Shown: positions 45,017 through 53,301, numbered from the stretch's first letter. The stretch: DNA of 64,000 bases from JALHST01 sp963798435 (GCA_963798435.1 CAWCTF010000004.1:1116001-1180000); one strand, 5' to 3'. The notes: a model not told the origin generated them from the letters alone. Translations and numbers: made by a program.

Positions 45017-45820
45017 CTATATATTTTCAGCATCCTTACTTTTCGATTCTTCAATGATTTTGTTCAGAAGCTCCTGGGCTTTGTGATATCTTTCTACCAA
45101 TTCCCGGGCAGCGAATAAATTGTTTTCCAGTTCATTTTCAAATTGTATTTCCAGCAATAAACCTTTATTGCCAATCTTAAATCTGGATCTTTCTTTACTG
45201 TCTTTTTTATAAAAGTCTATATTGACTAAAGAACCTTTTTTAATAATAATTGCCGCCAAGCTTGAGGCAGATGTATTAAAGCTTGTATGCCATTCTAAAA
45301 TGTCTTCATAGAGTCTATCCCATTCATATAAAAGTTGCTTTAGCTTTTCACTTTTTAAGGTAGACAATTTGCCCGAATTTTTAATGTCATTCAAAACAAA
45401 TGAACTAGGATTCCATGTGGGGATTTCAATGGCTTCAAAAATTAAACTATCGATCTTGGATTCAGGAATCGCAAGCGCTTGAATTCCGCTATAGGATAAT
45501 ACGATGTTTCCTGCTACGACTTTTCTATTGAGCCTGTTTATATCGGATTCAAGTTCTTTATAATTCGTCCTAAATTCCTTGTTTAGGTTTCTAGTAAGTA
45601 TTTGCAATGCACTCGTTTCCTTTCTATTTTCATTCCATTGATTGATCTGAAGGGCAATCAAAATTCCAATTACCACGAGGATAATTTCGCCAAAAGCGTA
45701 TTTTAAATACGTGCCTAAGGCAAAGGCAGGTTTTCCAGTTTTCGAGCTAGCCGTAGCTTTAGCAGAAGTTGGGTTTTTTTCCATAAGGTCGTATCTAATT
45801 TTTCGAAAAAACTTAATCAT
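45017..45820 (-). CDS. DUF6090 family protein with inserted linker
   Basis: Begins MIKFFRKIRYDLMEKN, then an unusual inserted stretch SAKATASSKTGKPAFALG, and continues with the family membrane helix YAFGEIILVVIGILIALQ. The remaining ~200 residues are helical, with a membrane-proximal coiled-coil-like region (RILTRNLNKEF-type segment). The insert coincides with a GC-richer palindromic DNA stretch at about 45719-45775. ATG at 45820 chosen from the family start; the frame is open further upstream. Function unknown. Confidence 0.75.
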   Translation of the reverse strand: MIKFFRKIRYDLMEKNPTSAKATASSKTGKPAFALGTYLKYAFGEIILVVIGILIALQINQWNENRKETSALQILTRNLNKEFRTNYKELESDINRLNRKVVAGNIVLSYSGIQALAIPESKIDSLIFEAIEIPTWNPSSFVLNDIKNSGKLSTLKSEKLKQLLYEWDRLYEDILEWHTSFNTSASSLAAIIIKKGSLVNIDFYKKDSKERSRFKIGNKGLLLEIQFENELENNLFAARELVERYHKAQELLNKIIEESKSKDAENI

Positions 45821-45983
45821 AGGTTCTATTTGTGTTAAGCGAATTTCCGCCCCGATGGCCCAAAAGTCCCTCCCGATAGATGCTGTGTTAATTATCAAGA
45901 GATTTTATCGTTTATTTTTTAATATTGTTGTTAAGACAGCTATAAGCTAGTCTGTAAGGGTATGTTCTACATTCGTGTAGCGT

Positions 45984-46014
45984 GCCATCGGGAGCTATCA
46001 GGACCGTCGGGATT
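45984..46014. repeat. Short inverted repeat, CGGGAGCTATC family
   Basis: The sequence GCCATCGGGAGCTATCAGG and the following CGTCGGGA contain the motif (C)GGGAGCTATC, also found as CGATAGCT at 48029-48036 and GGGAGCTATCGGGA at 48043-48056, TAGCTATCGGGA at 12514, and CCGATAGTTATCAGG at 26695-26709. These look like decayed copies of a flavobacterial intergenic palindrome (GATAGCTATC core). Confidence 0.5.
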
Positions 46015-46022
46015 TTCTGGTT

Positions 46023-46859
46023 CTATTTAATGACCTTGACATTTAGGATTCTGACATCCTTAATTGGACGGTCTAAAGAGTCTGTTTTAACTATAGCAAT
46101 AGAATCCAACACTTCAATTCCATTGATAATCTCCCCAAAAACAGTATAATTTTGGTCTAGATGTGGTGCACCACCTATTGATTTGTAAATTTCACGTTGT
46201 GTTTCAGGTATTGTGTATGGCTTAAAATTTTCTTCTGCCTGAGCCAAACCTAATATACTGTCTGCTAAAACAGTATATCGCTCCATATTTCCAGTATCTC
46301 TAAACTTTTGTAAGGAATCAAGAAGTGGTTTTTTCTTAGGGTCGTTCTTAAAAAAATCACGCGCCATCCACTTATTTGTTCTTTCTTGTGTCAAGGCAAG
46401 CAAACTATCGTTGTAAATTTTTCCTTGAACGAGATAGAATTGCATTGCCGATGACGCCTTATCTGGATTATCGTCTCTAGCGGCCGCCAATGTGCCTTTT
46501 TTGTGAAATAACTTCGGGTTGAATTCAGCACGTACTTTATAAGGTGCATCTCCCTCACCAAGGGTGTCCCCGGGCTTCGCGTTTTTGCTGTCAGGATCTC
46601 CACCTTGAATCATAAAGTTTTTAATTACCCGATGAAAAAGAAGACTATCAAAAGCACCATTTTTAGCAAGATTAATAAAATTATCACGATGTAATGGAGT
46701 TTCATTGTACAGCTCAATGGTCATTGTACCATGATCAGTTACCATTTCAAGGGTGCTTCGTTGTTCTTTTTCAGGGTTTGAAGATTTCGTCTTGGTTTCG
46801 CAGCTACAAAATGAGAGGTACAAAAAAACGAGTAAAGAAACTTTAGGAAATGATTTCAT
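46023..46859 (-). CDS. Cyclophilin-type peptidylprolyl isomerase, lipoprotein
   Basis: A lipoprotein signal (lipobox SFCSC) and a cyclophilin domain with FINLAKNGAFDSLLFHRVIKNFMIQGGDP, GTLAAARDD, SSAMQFYLVQG and YTVFGEIINGIEVLDSIA. Between the last two parts is an inserted helical stretch of about 75 residues (TQERTNKWMARDFFKND...), so it differs from plain cyclophilins. The catalytic Arg (FHR) and the Phe/Met pocket are present. ATG at 46859 begins the signal. Confidence 0.88.
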   Translation of the reverse strand: MKSFPKVSLLVFLYLSFCSCETKTKSSNPEKEQRSTLEMVTDHGTMTIELYNETPLHRDNFINLAKNGAFDSLLFHRVIKNFMIQGGDPDSKNAKPGDTLGEGDAPYKVRAEFNPKLFHKKGTLAAARDDNPDKASSAMQFYLVQGKIYNDSLLALTQERTNKWMARDFFKNDPKKKPLLDSLQKFRDTGNMERYTVLADSILGLAQAEENFKPYTIPETQREIYKSIGGAPHLDQNYTVFGEIINGIEVLDSIAIVKTDSLDRPIKDVRILNVKVIK

Positions 46860-47041
46860 TTTTCTTTTTTTGTGGGTTAAACCTATTGCTCGGCACACAA
46901 TTGTACCTAACGGTTTGAATGAATGGTCGTTTTAATGCCTTTTATACCCTTTGATGCACGTATCATTTTTCTTATTAGGAAGCTAATTTTCATTCTTTGG
47001 CAATTTAAATTTGACAGCAATTAGTTCTTAATATATGATTT

Positions 47042-47905
47042 TTAATAGCTCCAATACGAAGGGCCACTCTCAATATAATAGATAGGCGTATCTTTTAGGA
47101 ATTCACCCAACCAATCGGCGCAAAACTTCATACCGTATTCTTCTGAGTTAATATGCCCGATTAGAATAATCGCTTTTTTTCTACCCTGTGATACGGCATC
47201 CCGTGCATATTCATACGTTTCCCATTGTGGCACTTCTCCGGCAACGACAACGTCGATAGTGCTTTTGCGGAGTTGTCTTATATGCGCTTCACTACCTGAT
47301 GCCCCAGGGACATATGCTACACGTGATACTTTCATTTTAGGATTACCAACTACATAAAAACTATTTCCCGGAAATGCCTTCTTTAAATTTTTTAATAGAC
47401 TCTCTAACGTGATCTTGGGAAAGGAAAATTGGTACGGATCGTCGGTTACTCGATTATTTTCCCAACCGAGTTTCTCCACCATTCCGGAAATAATACCATC
47501 GGGGTTGATGCGATGAATGTAGTCGTGGAAGCGCCAAACTACCAGTTTATGATCATCGATAAACTTCTTTTTTTCCAGGTATACCGAATCATTTTGAAAT
47601 TGTGCCGTAGTATCCAGATGGTTATAATATAGCGGCTCGTGAACAATAATAAGATTGCAGTCTTTTTCAACGGCCTTTCTCAAAACATCCATAGTTGCAA
47701 ACATACTGGTAACGATACCTTTAACAGGTATATCCGGATTTCCTTCTTTAATGACGTCAACTGTGTTGGGGACTAAGGCTGCATTTGTGTGCTTGATAAT
47801 CGTTTCTATCAGCTGCCCTGAAGTTGTAATTGTGCTTTTAGAGGTGTTTTGTCCAAAAAAATATACGGGGAAGGTACTGATCATAAGGTTAAACACTATT
47901 TTCAT
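47042..47905 (-). CDS. Nif3-like dinuclear metal protein, possibly exported
   Basis: Contains the NIF3/GTP cyclohydrolase-type-2 metal ligands in LIIVHEPLYYNHLD (two His) and IGHINSEEYGMKFCADWL (His and Glu), plus VSRVAYVPGASGSEAHI. The N-terminus MKIVFNLMISTFPVYFFGQ looks like a signal peptide, unlike the cytosolic NIF3 family. Start could also be ATG at 47941, which would add 12 residues before the signal. Substrate unknown. Confidence 0.8.
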   Translation of the reverse strand: MKIVFNLMISTFPVYFFGQNTSKSTITTSGQLIETIIKHTNAALVPNTVDVIKEGNPDIPVKGIVTSMFATMDVLRKAVEKDCNLIIVHEPLYYNHLDTTAQFQNDSVYLEKKKFIDDHKLVVWRFHDYIHRINPDGIISGMVEKLGWENNRVTDDPYQFSFPKITLESLLKNLKKAFPGNSFYVVGNPKMKVSRVAYVPGASGSEAHIRQLRKSTIDVVVAGEVPQWETYEYARDAVSQGRKKAIILIGHINSEEYGMKFCADWLGEFLKDTPIYYIESGPSYWSY

Positions 47906-48028
47906 TCGTATTGGGTATAATTTGAAGTGTTTATCGCTCATAACGTTTATGTGTAAGGATAGTTTGGTGTATAGGCAACCAATTTACTAAAAATGTAAAG
48001 AACCAAAGGAAAATCCCTAGTCCCTCTC

Positions 48029-48056
48029 GATAGCTCTCAGAAGGGAGCTATCGGGA
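48029..48056. repeat. Inverted repeat, GATAGCT/GGGAGCTATCGGGA
   Basis: CGATAGCTCTC (48029-48039) pairs with GGGAGCTATCG (48043-48053), leaving a 3-nt loop; the hairpin is followed by GGGATTCG. Same family as the copy at 45984. It lies 50-80 bp after the DUF6090 stop and before the next gene, so it might act as a terminator-like element, but there is no T tract. Confidence 0.55.
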
Positions 48057-48109
48057 TTCGTAAGTAGGCTAGCACGAAGTAATTATTTTTATACGGTGTT
48101 GCGCTTTGG

Positions 48110-48826
48110 TTATTTTATCTCGTCCTTGATCATTTTTGTCAAGCTATCGATAATTTGGGTATTCAAATTCTTAATTAAGTCATGATATGAAATAATTTGG
48201 TCATTTATGATATATTTAAATTTATCATCCTTTAATTTTTGTTTTACCGTTTCTGGATTTAAGAGATTTGTGGTATCCGTCGGGAATTCATTATTAAAAT
48301 ACTGAAATGCCCTACCATCATATAGTAGCTTTTTATTTAATTCGGATATTTCTTTGTAATAATTATAGTATACTTCGTAAAAATTTACAAGACGATAACG
48401 AAGTTTGTCATTTGTAATGAGGTTTAATTTTCCGCTAGACTTGAGGTTAATATATTCAGAATTCGAATTAATATGGATAAATGGTAAAAAATTAGACGCA
48501 ATTGAATCAAGACCTTCTCTTTTTTCATTGTACACTACATCGATCAAATATTTCCTGCTTTTTTTAAATTGTTTTTTAGAACTTTCTAGCATCAATTTCT
48601 CAGTTTCCAAATCTGATAAAATACGTTTAAAAGATTTTGTTGCTTCTACCTTGTTATTTCGCACCTCATTCCAATTATTAATTCCCAACGCAATCAAAAT
48701 GCCTATAACCACAAGCACAATTTCGCCAATGGCATATTTCAGGTACCTGCCCACGGCAAAGGCAGGTTTGCCAGTTTTATTTTTCTCCATAAGGTCGTAG
48801 CGCATTTTTCGAAAGAATTTTATCAT
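48110..48826 (-). CDS. DUF6090 family protein, short form
   Basis: A 238-residue protein with the family head MIKFFRKMRYDLMEKN, the linker KTGKPAFAVG, and the helix YAIGEIVLVVIGILIALG. The rest is predominantly helical with a KYLIDVVYNEKREG-type segment. Compared with the gene at 45017, it has a shorter linker (no SAKATASS). Stop codon at 48110. Nothing is known about the biochemical role of DUF6090. Confidence 0.75.
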   Translation of the reverse strand: MIKFFRKMRYDLMEKNKTGKPAFAVGRYLKYAIGEIVLVVIGILIALGINNWNEVRNNKVEATKSFKRILSDLETEKLMLESSKKQFKKSRKYLIDVVYNEKREGLDSIASNFLPFIHINSNSEYINLKSSGKLNLITNDKLRYRLVNFYEVYYNYYKEISELNKKLLYDGRAFQYFNNEFPTDTTNLLNPETVKQKLKDDKFKYIINDQIISYHDLIKNLNTQIIDSLTKMIKDEIK

Positions 48827-48889
48827 TGGTCAGTTTTAATGGAGAACAACAAAAGGATAGCATCCTTGTTGCTATCCTACGTATGTATA

Positions 48890-49075
48890 CTAAGATAGTA
48901 AATCTTTAATGGCTATGAAGGCCTGATACGCTCCATGGATATATATCTCGGTCGTTTTCGTCGAATTATGCCCAATGGGCAGCTGAATGTGCCGATTATC
49001 GGTCCCATTCCCAATAAATGCGTGGCAATGTGATACCCTGGCAAGAGGTCTTAATTTACTTCGGCATAGCCCCTT
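48890..49075 (-). pseudogene. Decayed tyrosine recombinase (integrase) C-terminus
   Basis: A minus-strand frame from about 49075 to the stop at 48890-48892 aligns with the catalytic C-terminus of phage-type/Xer-like recombinases: SHCHAFIGNGTDNRHIQ in place of LRHSFATHLLEQGTDLRHIQ, then IGHNSTKTTEIYIH with the catalytic Tyr, and AFIAIKDLLS. The histidine of RHxxH and its context are degraded, upstream stop codons break the frame and no other part is found nearby. So it is a remnant, just 300 bp from the phosphonate locus. Confidence 0.75.
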
Positions 49076-49388
49076 TCAAGGGAAGCCTATAGAAAGTAAA
49101 AATGGATTATTTAATCGGTTAAAATACCTGTTACACCAAGTTTTATAGTAAAGCCTTGTTTTTGATCAACTTAAAAAGACCCCACCCTACATCGGTCTAC
49201 GGACTTTAGAAAATAAAATACGCCCTTTCCAAAAATCGATATTACCTGTAGGTTACCGAATGATTATCAAAAGCGACCCCTCTTAAACTTTTAATAAACA
49301 TCAGATAACCATAAGGAATTTACAAATGGTAAAAAAAGTAAGAGTATTGCTATGAAAAGTTTAGCCATTGTAAACACTAAAAAAGCCC

Positions 49389-50672
49389 TTGAAATCAAAT
49401 CCCACGAATACGTCTTTTTTGCTCCAGGGTGCCTTTGCCTCTTTTGGTACTTATTTCTGCATGTATGCCTTTCGTAAACCTTTTGCAGTTGCCACCTTCG
49501 AAAATCTGGTCTATCTCGGTATCGATTTCAAGATCTTATTGATCATCTCACAAGTTATGGGATATGCACTCTCTAAATTTATTGGGATTAAACTGATTTC
49601 TGAATTGCGTGCCGATCAACGTCTGGGATATCTCATCACCATGATCTTAAGCGCTGAAGTAAGCTTGGTATTTTTTGGCTGGGTCCCTGCACCCTATAGT
49701 GCGCTATTTTTGTTGACCAATGGGCTTTCCCTTGGGATGATCTGGGGGATAGTCTTTTCGTATTTGGAAGGGCGTAGGTTTACAGAGATTCTTGGGGTGG
49801 CGCTATGCTCTAGCTTTATCCTATCTAGTGGGGCCGTCAAATCGGTCGGGTTGTTGGTGATGAACGATCTGGGCGTTTCCGAATTTTGGATGCCTGCCGT
49901 GACCGGGGCGATCTTTCTTATGCCCTTCATTATTTTCGCCAATTTATTGGAAAAAATGCCGAAACCCACTACGGAGGATATCCGGCGGCAAACTGCCAGA
50001 CACCCCATGAGCCCACAGGATCGCAAAAATGTCATTTACAGCTTCCTATTTCCCATCTTGATTTTAGTACTATTTTATATAAGCTTGACCGCCTTGCGCG
50101 ATTTTAGGGATAACTTTTCACGGGAACTATGGGACACGCTAGGTTATCAGGACAATGCATCGATTTACACCTTCTCCGAAATTCCCATTGCTTTCCTCGT
50201 ACTTTTGATCATGGGGGCAATGAGTTTCGTAAAGAACAATCTCAAGGCGTTTGTGTATTATCATTATCTCTTGATACTGGGTACCCTGATCATTGGCCTT
50301 GGCACCTTTTTATACCAGATGAGCCTTATTTCGCCCATGATTTGGATGATAAGTACAGGATTCGGCCTTTATACCTGCTATGTGCCGTTTAATGGAATTT
50401 TTTTCGACCGTATGATCGCCACCTTTCGGATCAATGGCAATGCCGGCTTCCTCATTTATATTGCCGATGCCTTCGGGTATTTGGGCAGTATGGGTGTTTT
50501 GCTCTATAAAAATTTTGGCCAGGCTTCCGTTTCATGGCTTCAATTTTTCATCGATAGCACGTATCTTGTTGCTGCCTTGGGATGCTCTGTATCCCTGGTA
50601 TCCCTGGTCTATTTCAACAGAAGGTATACGAGGTTGGCCAATCGGCCCGAACGTGAAATAAGCATACTATAA
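49389..50672 (+). CDS. DUF5690 MFS-like transporter, first gene of phosphonate operon
   Basis: A 427-residue protein with about 12 membrane helices and the DUF5690 opening FLLQGAFASFGTYFCMYAFRKPFAVATFE, ISQVMGYALSKFIGIKLISELR and the late PFNGIFFDRMIATFRINGNAGFLIYIADAFGYLGS. The family is close to MFS permeases and co-occurs with phosphonate genes, so an AEP-type substrate is inferred. The start is uncertain: the frame begins at a TTG (49389) after a stop at 49371; ATG at 49352 begins another frame and would need a one-base shift in the T6 run at about 49418-49423. Followed by a 2-bp gap to the oxidase. Confidence 0.75.
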   Translation: MKSNPTNTSFLLQGAFASFGTYFCMYAFRKPFAVATFENLVYLGIDFKILLIISQVMGYALSKFIGIKLISELRADQRLGYLITMILSAEVSLVFFGWVPAPYSALFLLTNGLSLGMIWGIVFSYLEGRRFTEILGVALCSSFILSSGAVKSVGLLVMNDLGVSEFWMPAVTGAIFLMPFIIFANLLEKMPKPTTEDIRRQTARHPMSPQDRKNVIYSFLFPILILVLFYISLTALRDFRDNFSRELWDTLGYQDNASIYTFSEIPIAFLVLLIMGAMSFVKNNLKAFVYYHYLLILGTLIIGLGTFLYQMSLISPMIWMISTGFGLYTCYVPFNGIFFDRMIATFRINGNAGFLIYIADAFGYLGSMGVLLYKNFGQASVSWLQFFIDSTYLVAALGCSVSLVSLVYFNRRYTRLANRPEREISIL

Positions 50673-50674
50673 AC

Positions 50675-51838
50675 ATGGAAACAACATACGACGTACTTAT
50701 AGTCGGTGGTGGGGTTCTTGGAACCTTCCACGCCTATCATGCCCAAAAAAAAGGGTTGAAAGTGGCGCTTTTGGAAAAGGATAGGGCCCCCCAAGGGGCC
50801 ACCATTCGTAATTTTGGACAAGTCGTGCCTTCGGGTATGAATTCGAAATGGCAGGCCTATGGTCGTGAAAGCCTAAAAATCTATAAAAGGATCCAGTCTA
50901 AATTTGATATTTCGGTCCGGGAGGAGGGCACTGTATATCTCGCCTCGAATGAAGAAGAAGTGCAGTTGCTCGAAGAACTTCATCATATCAATAAGTCTAA
51001 TGACTATGTATCCGAGCTCTTGACGAAGGCAACCTGCTTGGAAAACTATCCCGGACTGCGCCATGACTATGTGAAAGCGGGCCTGTTTTTCCCCCAAGAG
51101 ATTACCCTCGAACCCCGTAAAATGATCGGTAAGCTTCACGACTATCTGCTGAACTGTGGCATGCCCATATTTTATGATACCTATGTTCTTGAATGTACTT
51201 CCTTGTCAGACAGTGTCATGGTGTATACGGCAAAAGGAATTACATTTAGCGCAAAAAAGGTATTGATCTGCAATGGCAGTGATTTTAAAACACTCTATCC
51301 AGAAATTTTCAGGGAAAGCGACCTCGAGGTTTCGAAATTGCAAATGATGCAGACCAAACCACAAGGGAACTATGTATTAAAGGGCTCTATATTGACCGGC
51401 CTTTCCATTAGACGCTATGAGGCCTTTATCGAATGCCCCTCGTTCATGACAATCAAGACAAAGGAGCAAAAAGAAAGTTTGGAAAAAAAATGGGGAATAC
51501 ACATACTCTTCAAACAGGCGATGGATGGATCGGTAATCCTTGGGGACTCCCACGAATATGCCCTCGCTGGCCATAGCGATGATCTTGGAATCGATTTGAA
51601 TATGGACATTGACAATTTTATTCTCCAGGAGGCCAAGAAGATATTAGATTTGCCGACGTACGAAATCCAGAACCGATGGTTTGGCACGTATTCGCAATGC
51701 AAGACTACTGATATCTATCAGCATACCATCGATACGAATATTCATATAGTGACCGGGATCGGTGGCAAGGGGATGACCGGGAGTGCTGGTTTCGCCAAAG
51801 AAAATATAAACAGAATCTTTAGCTTTCAAGATGCATAA
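50675..51838 (+). CDS. TIGR03364-type FAD-dependent oxidoreductase of phosphonate catabolism
   Basis: A 387-residue D-amino-acid-oxidase-like flavoenzyme: Rossmann loop GGGVLG (residues 11-16), Glu34 at strand 2 end, and the RNFG motif at residues 45-48 (GATIRNFGQVVPSGM) that typifies phosphonate-associated TIGR03364 oxidases. The C-terminal NIHIVTGIGGKGMTGSAG closes the FAD fold. Relatives studied as PbfC/PbfD-type enzymes oxidise N-methyl-AEP or AEP to phosphonoacetaldehyde; the exact substrate here is inferred. The last 8 bp overlap the HAD gene, so translation is coupled. Confidence 0.8.
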   Translation: METTYDVLIVGGGVLGTFHAYHAQKKGLKVALLEKDRAPQGATIRNFGQVVPSGMNSKWQAYGRESLKIYKRIQSKFDISVREEGTVYLASNEEEVQLLEELHHINKSNDYVSELLTKATCLENYPGLRHDYVKAGLFFPQEITLEPRKMIGKLHDYLLNCGMPIFYDTYVLECTSLSDSVMVYTAKGITFSAKKVLICNGSDFKTLYPEIFRESDLEVSKLQMMQTKPQGNYVLKGSILTGLSIRRYEAFIECPSFMTIKTKEQKESLEKKWGIHILFKQAMDGSVILGDSHEYALAGHSDDLGIDLNMDIDNFILQEAKKILDLPTYEIQNRWFGTYSQCKTTDIYQHTIDTNIHIVTGIGGKGMTGSAGFAKENINRIFSFQDA

Positions 51839-52511
51839 TATAAAATTGGTAGTTTTTGATATGGCCGGTACGGTTGTCAATGAAAACAATGTAGTGTATA
51901 AAACACTTCAAAAGGCCATCAACAAGGAAGGGTATTCCTTATCGTTAAAATATGTGCTTCAACACGGTGCTGGAAAAGAAAAATACCAAGCCATTCATGA
52001 CATTCTAAGACTAAACAATGCAATCGATTTGGATAACGAAGCCCGTACAATATTTGGGGACTTTGAAAAATTATTGGAAAAAGCCTATCAGAATTTAGAG
52101 GTTACCACCTATGATGGGGTAGCCGATCTTATAAGGTCATTGCGCTCGGCCCAAATCAAAATTGCCCTGAATACTGGTTATAATCGAAAAACAGCGCAAT
52201 TGCTATTAGACAAAATGACCTGGAAGCTGGGTGACCAATACGATGCCTTGATCACTGCAGATGATGTCGCGCTTGGAAGGCCGAACCCTGATATGATACT
52301 TGCCGCAATGGAGGTGCTTCAAGTAACCGATACTTCGAAAGTACTTAAAGCAGGTGATTCGATTATTGATATCGAAGAAGGGAAAAATGCACATTGTGGC
52401 ATCACCATTGGAGTTACAACGGGTGCCCATACCCGCGAACAGCTGACATCGGCAAACCCCACCTATATTTTGGATTCCTTGGTCGAATTGCAATCCATCC
52501 TCGTCATATAA
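51831..52511 (+). CDS. PhnX-like (TIGR03351) phosphonoacetaldehyde hydrolase-type HAD enzyme
   Basis: A 226-residue HAD hydrolase with motif I FDMAGTVV (nucleophile Asp10, with Ala12-Gly13-Thr14 as in DxAGT phosphonatases). Motif III lies in LGRPNPDMIL and motif IV in KAGDSIIDIEEGKNAHC. It belongs to the phosphonatase-like TIGR03351 group. The classic Schiff-base lysine (MxxxKxxH type) is not visible as such; HGAGKEKYQAIHDI (Lys49, Lys51) stands in the cap region. It would cleave the C-P bond of phosphonoacetaldehyde to acetaldehyde and phosphate, if a suitable lysine works. Convergent 8-bp overlap with the regulator gene. Confidence 0.75.
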   Translation: MHNIKLVVFDMAGTVVNENNVVYKTLQKAINKEGYSLSLKYVLQHGAGKEKYQAIHDILRLNNAIDLDNEARTIFGDFEKLLEKAYQNLEVTTYDGVADLIRSLRSAQIKIALNTGYNRKTAQLLLDKMTWKLGDQYDALITADDVALGRPNPDMILAAMEVLQVTDTSKVLKAGDSIIDIEEGKNAHCGITIGVTTGAHTREQLTSANPTYILDSLVELQSILVI

Positions 52512-53070
52512 AAAAATAGACCACCAACATTTTTGCGGAGACCCCGCCTCGGTTTACCGGAACATGTGGAATACGGCCGTCAAAGAATAGTGAATCCCCT
52601 TCCTCCAAATGAATCTCTTCGTCCCCAATGAGATAATAACATGCTCCTGAGAGCATATATTTAAACTCATAGGCATCGGTACGTACTTTTTGCCGCTTTG
52701 AATCGGGTCGTACTTCTAAAAGAACCGTTTCAAACCCTAAGGATGATAGTTGTTTTCCAAAAATATAGGTGTATTCAAAACCAACGGCCTCTACTTCCTT
52801 TTCGATGATCGAGTGGTCCTCTTTCCTGGAGACGATAAAATTCACACCGTTCGTCTGCGGCATCCCATTGAAAAAATCGGTTACCTCTATCTTCAAAGCG
52901 CCAATGATCTTTAAAAGCACGGGAAGGGAAGGAATGGTCCTTCCATTTTCAATTCGGGAAATCAGCCCACTGGTGACGCCAGCGCCTTGGGCAATTTCGC
53001 TGATGGTATTGTTGCCTTCCTTTCGTATTTCCTTGATATGTTTTCCGATACCGATAAGGTAATTGTCCAT
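52504..53070 (-). CDS. XRE-cupin transcriptional regulator
   Basis: A 188-residue regulator: helix-turn-helix in residues 7-63 (IGKHIKEIRKEGNNTISEIAQGAGVTSGLISRIENGRTIPSLPVL shape) and a C-terminal cupin barrel (about 110-185: KVRTDAYEFKYMLSGACYYLI, DSLFFDGRIPHVPVN). XRE-cupin proteins often sense small metabolites through the cupin. It is wedged between the two phosphonate operons, convergent with the HAD gene and divergent from susC, with a perfect -7-like TATGTTTG on its own side (53095-53088). Confidence 0.85.
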   Translation of the reverse strand: MDNYLIGIGKHIKEIRKEGNNTISEIAQGAGVTSGLISRIENGRTIPSLPVLLKIIGALKIEVTDFFNGMPQTNGVNFIVSRKEDHSIIEKEVEAVGFEYTYIFGKQLSSLGFETVLLEVRPDSKRQKVRTDAYEFKYMLSGACYYLIGDEEIHLEEGDSLFFDGRIPHVPVNRGGVSAKMLVVYFFI

Positions 53071-53087
53071 GCACTCGATTTACGCTG

Positions 53088-53095
53088 CAAACATA
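53088..53095 (-). promoter_or_regulatory. -7 element of the XRE-cupin gene
   Basis: On the minus strand TATGTTTG (53095-53088) matches TAnnTTTG exactly and sits 18-25 bp upstream of the ATG at 53070. The -33 position (53118-53115) reads CATG, a poor match, so confidence is limited. Confidence 0.35.
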
Positions 53096-53301
53096 CTATT
53101 TAATTGAATTTTAGCATGTCGTCCCTAGTAAAAATTCAGTCGGCAACTAAGATAAACGACTCGTATCTCACCAATGTAAACATTTTGTTTTTTTTGAGTA
53201 TTTGTAACTAATAATTCGGTAACCTTTTCATAATAATTTTAAACTTAAGATTGCGATATAATAATACTAATAGCTTATTTCATTAACCTTCGGCTTGGAT
53301 A

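Noticed and set aside
600..48900. Integron-like cassette array (long same-strand series of small unrelated genes)
   Set aside because: No integrase of the IntI type and no repeated attC-like core sites (RYYYAAC/GTTRRRY) were seen between the genes; strand bias alone is not enough.
48841..49388. Complete prophage or integrative element
   Set aside because: Only one decayed recombinase fragment; no structural, conjugation or partner genes are present.
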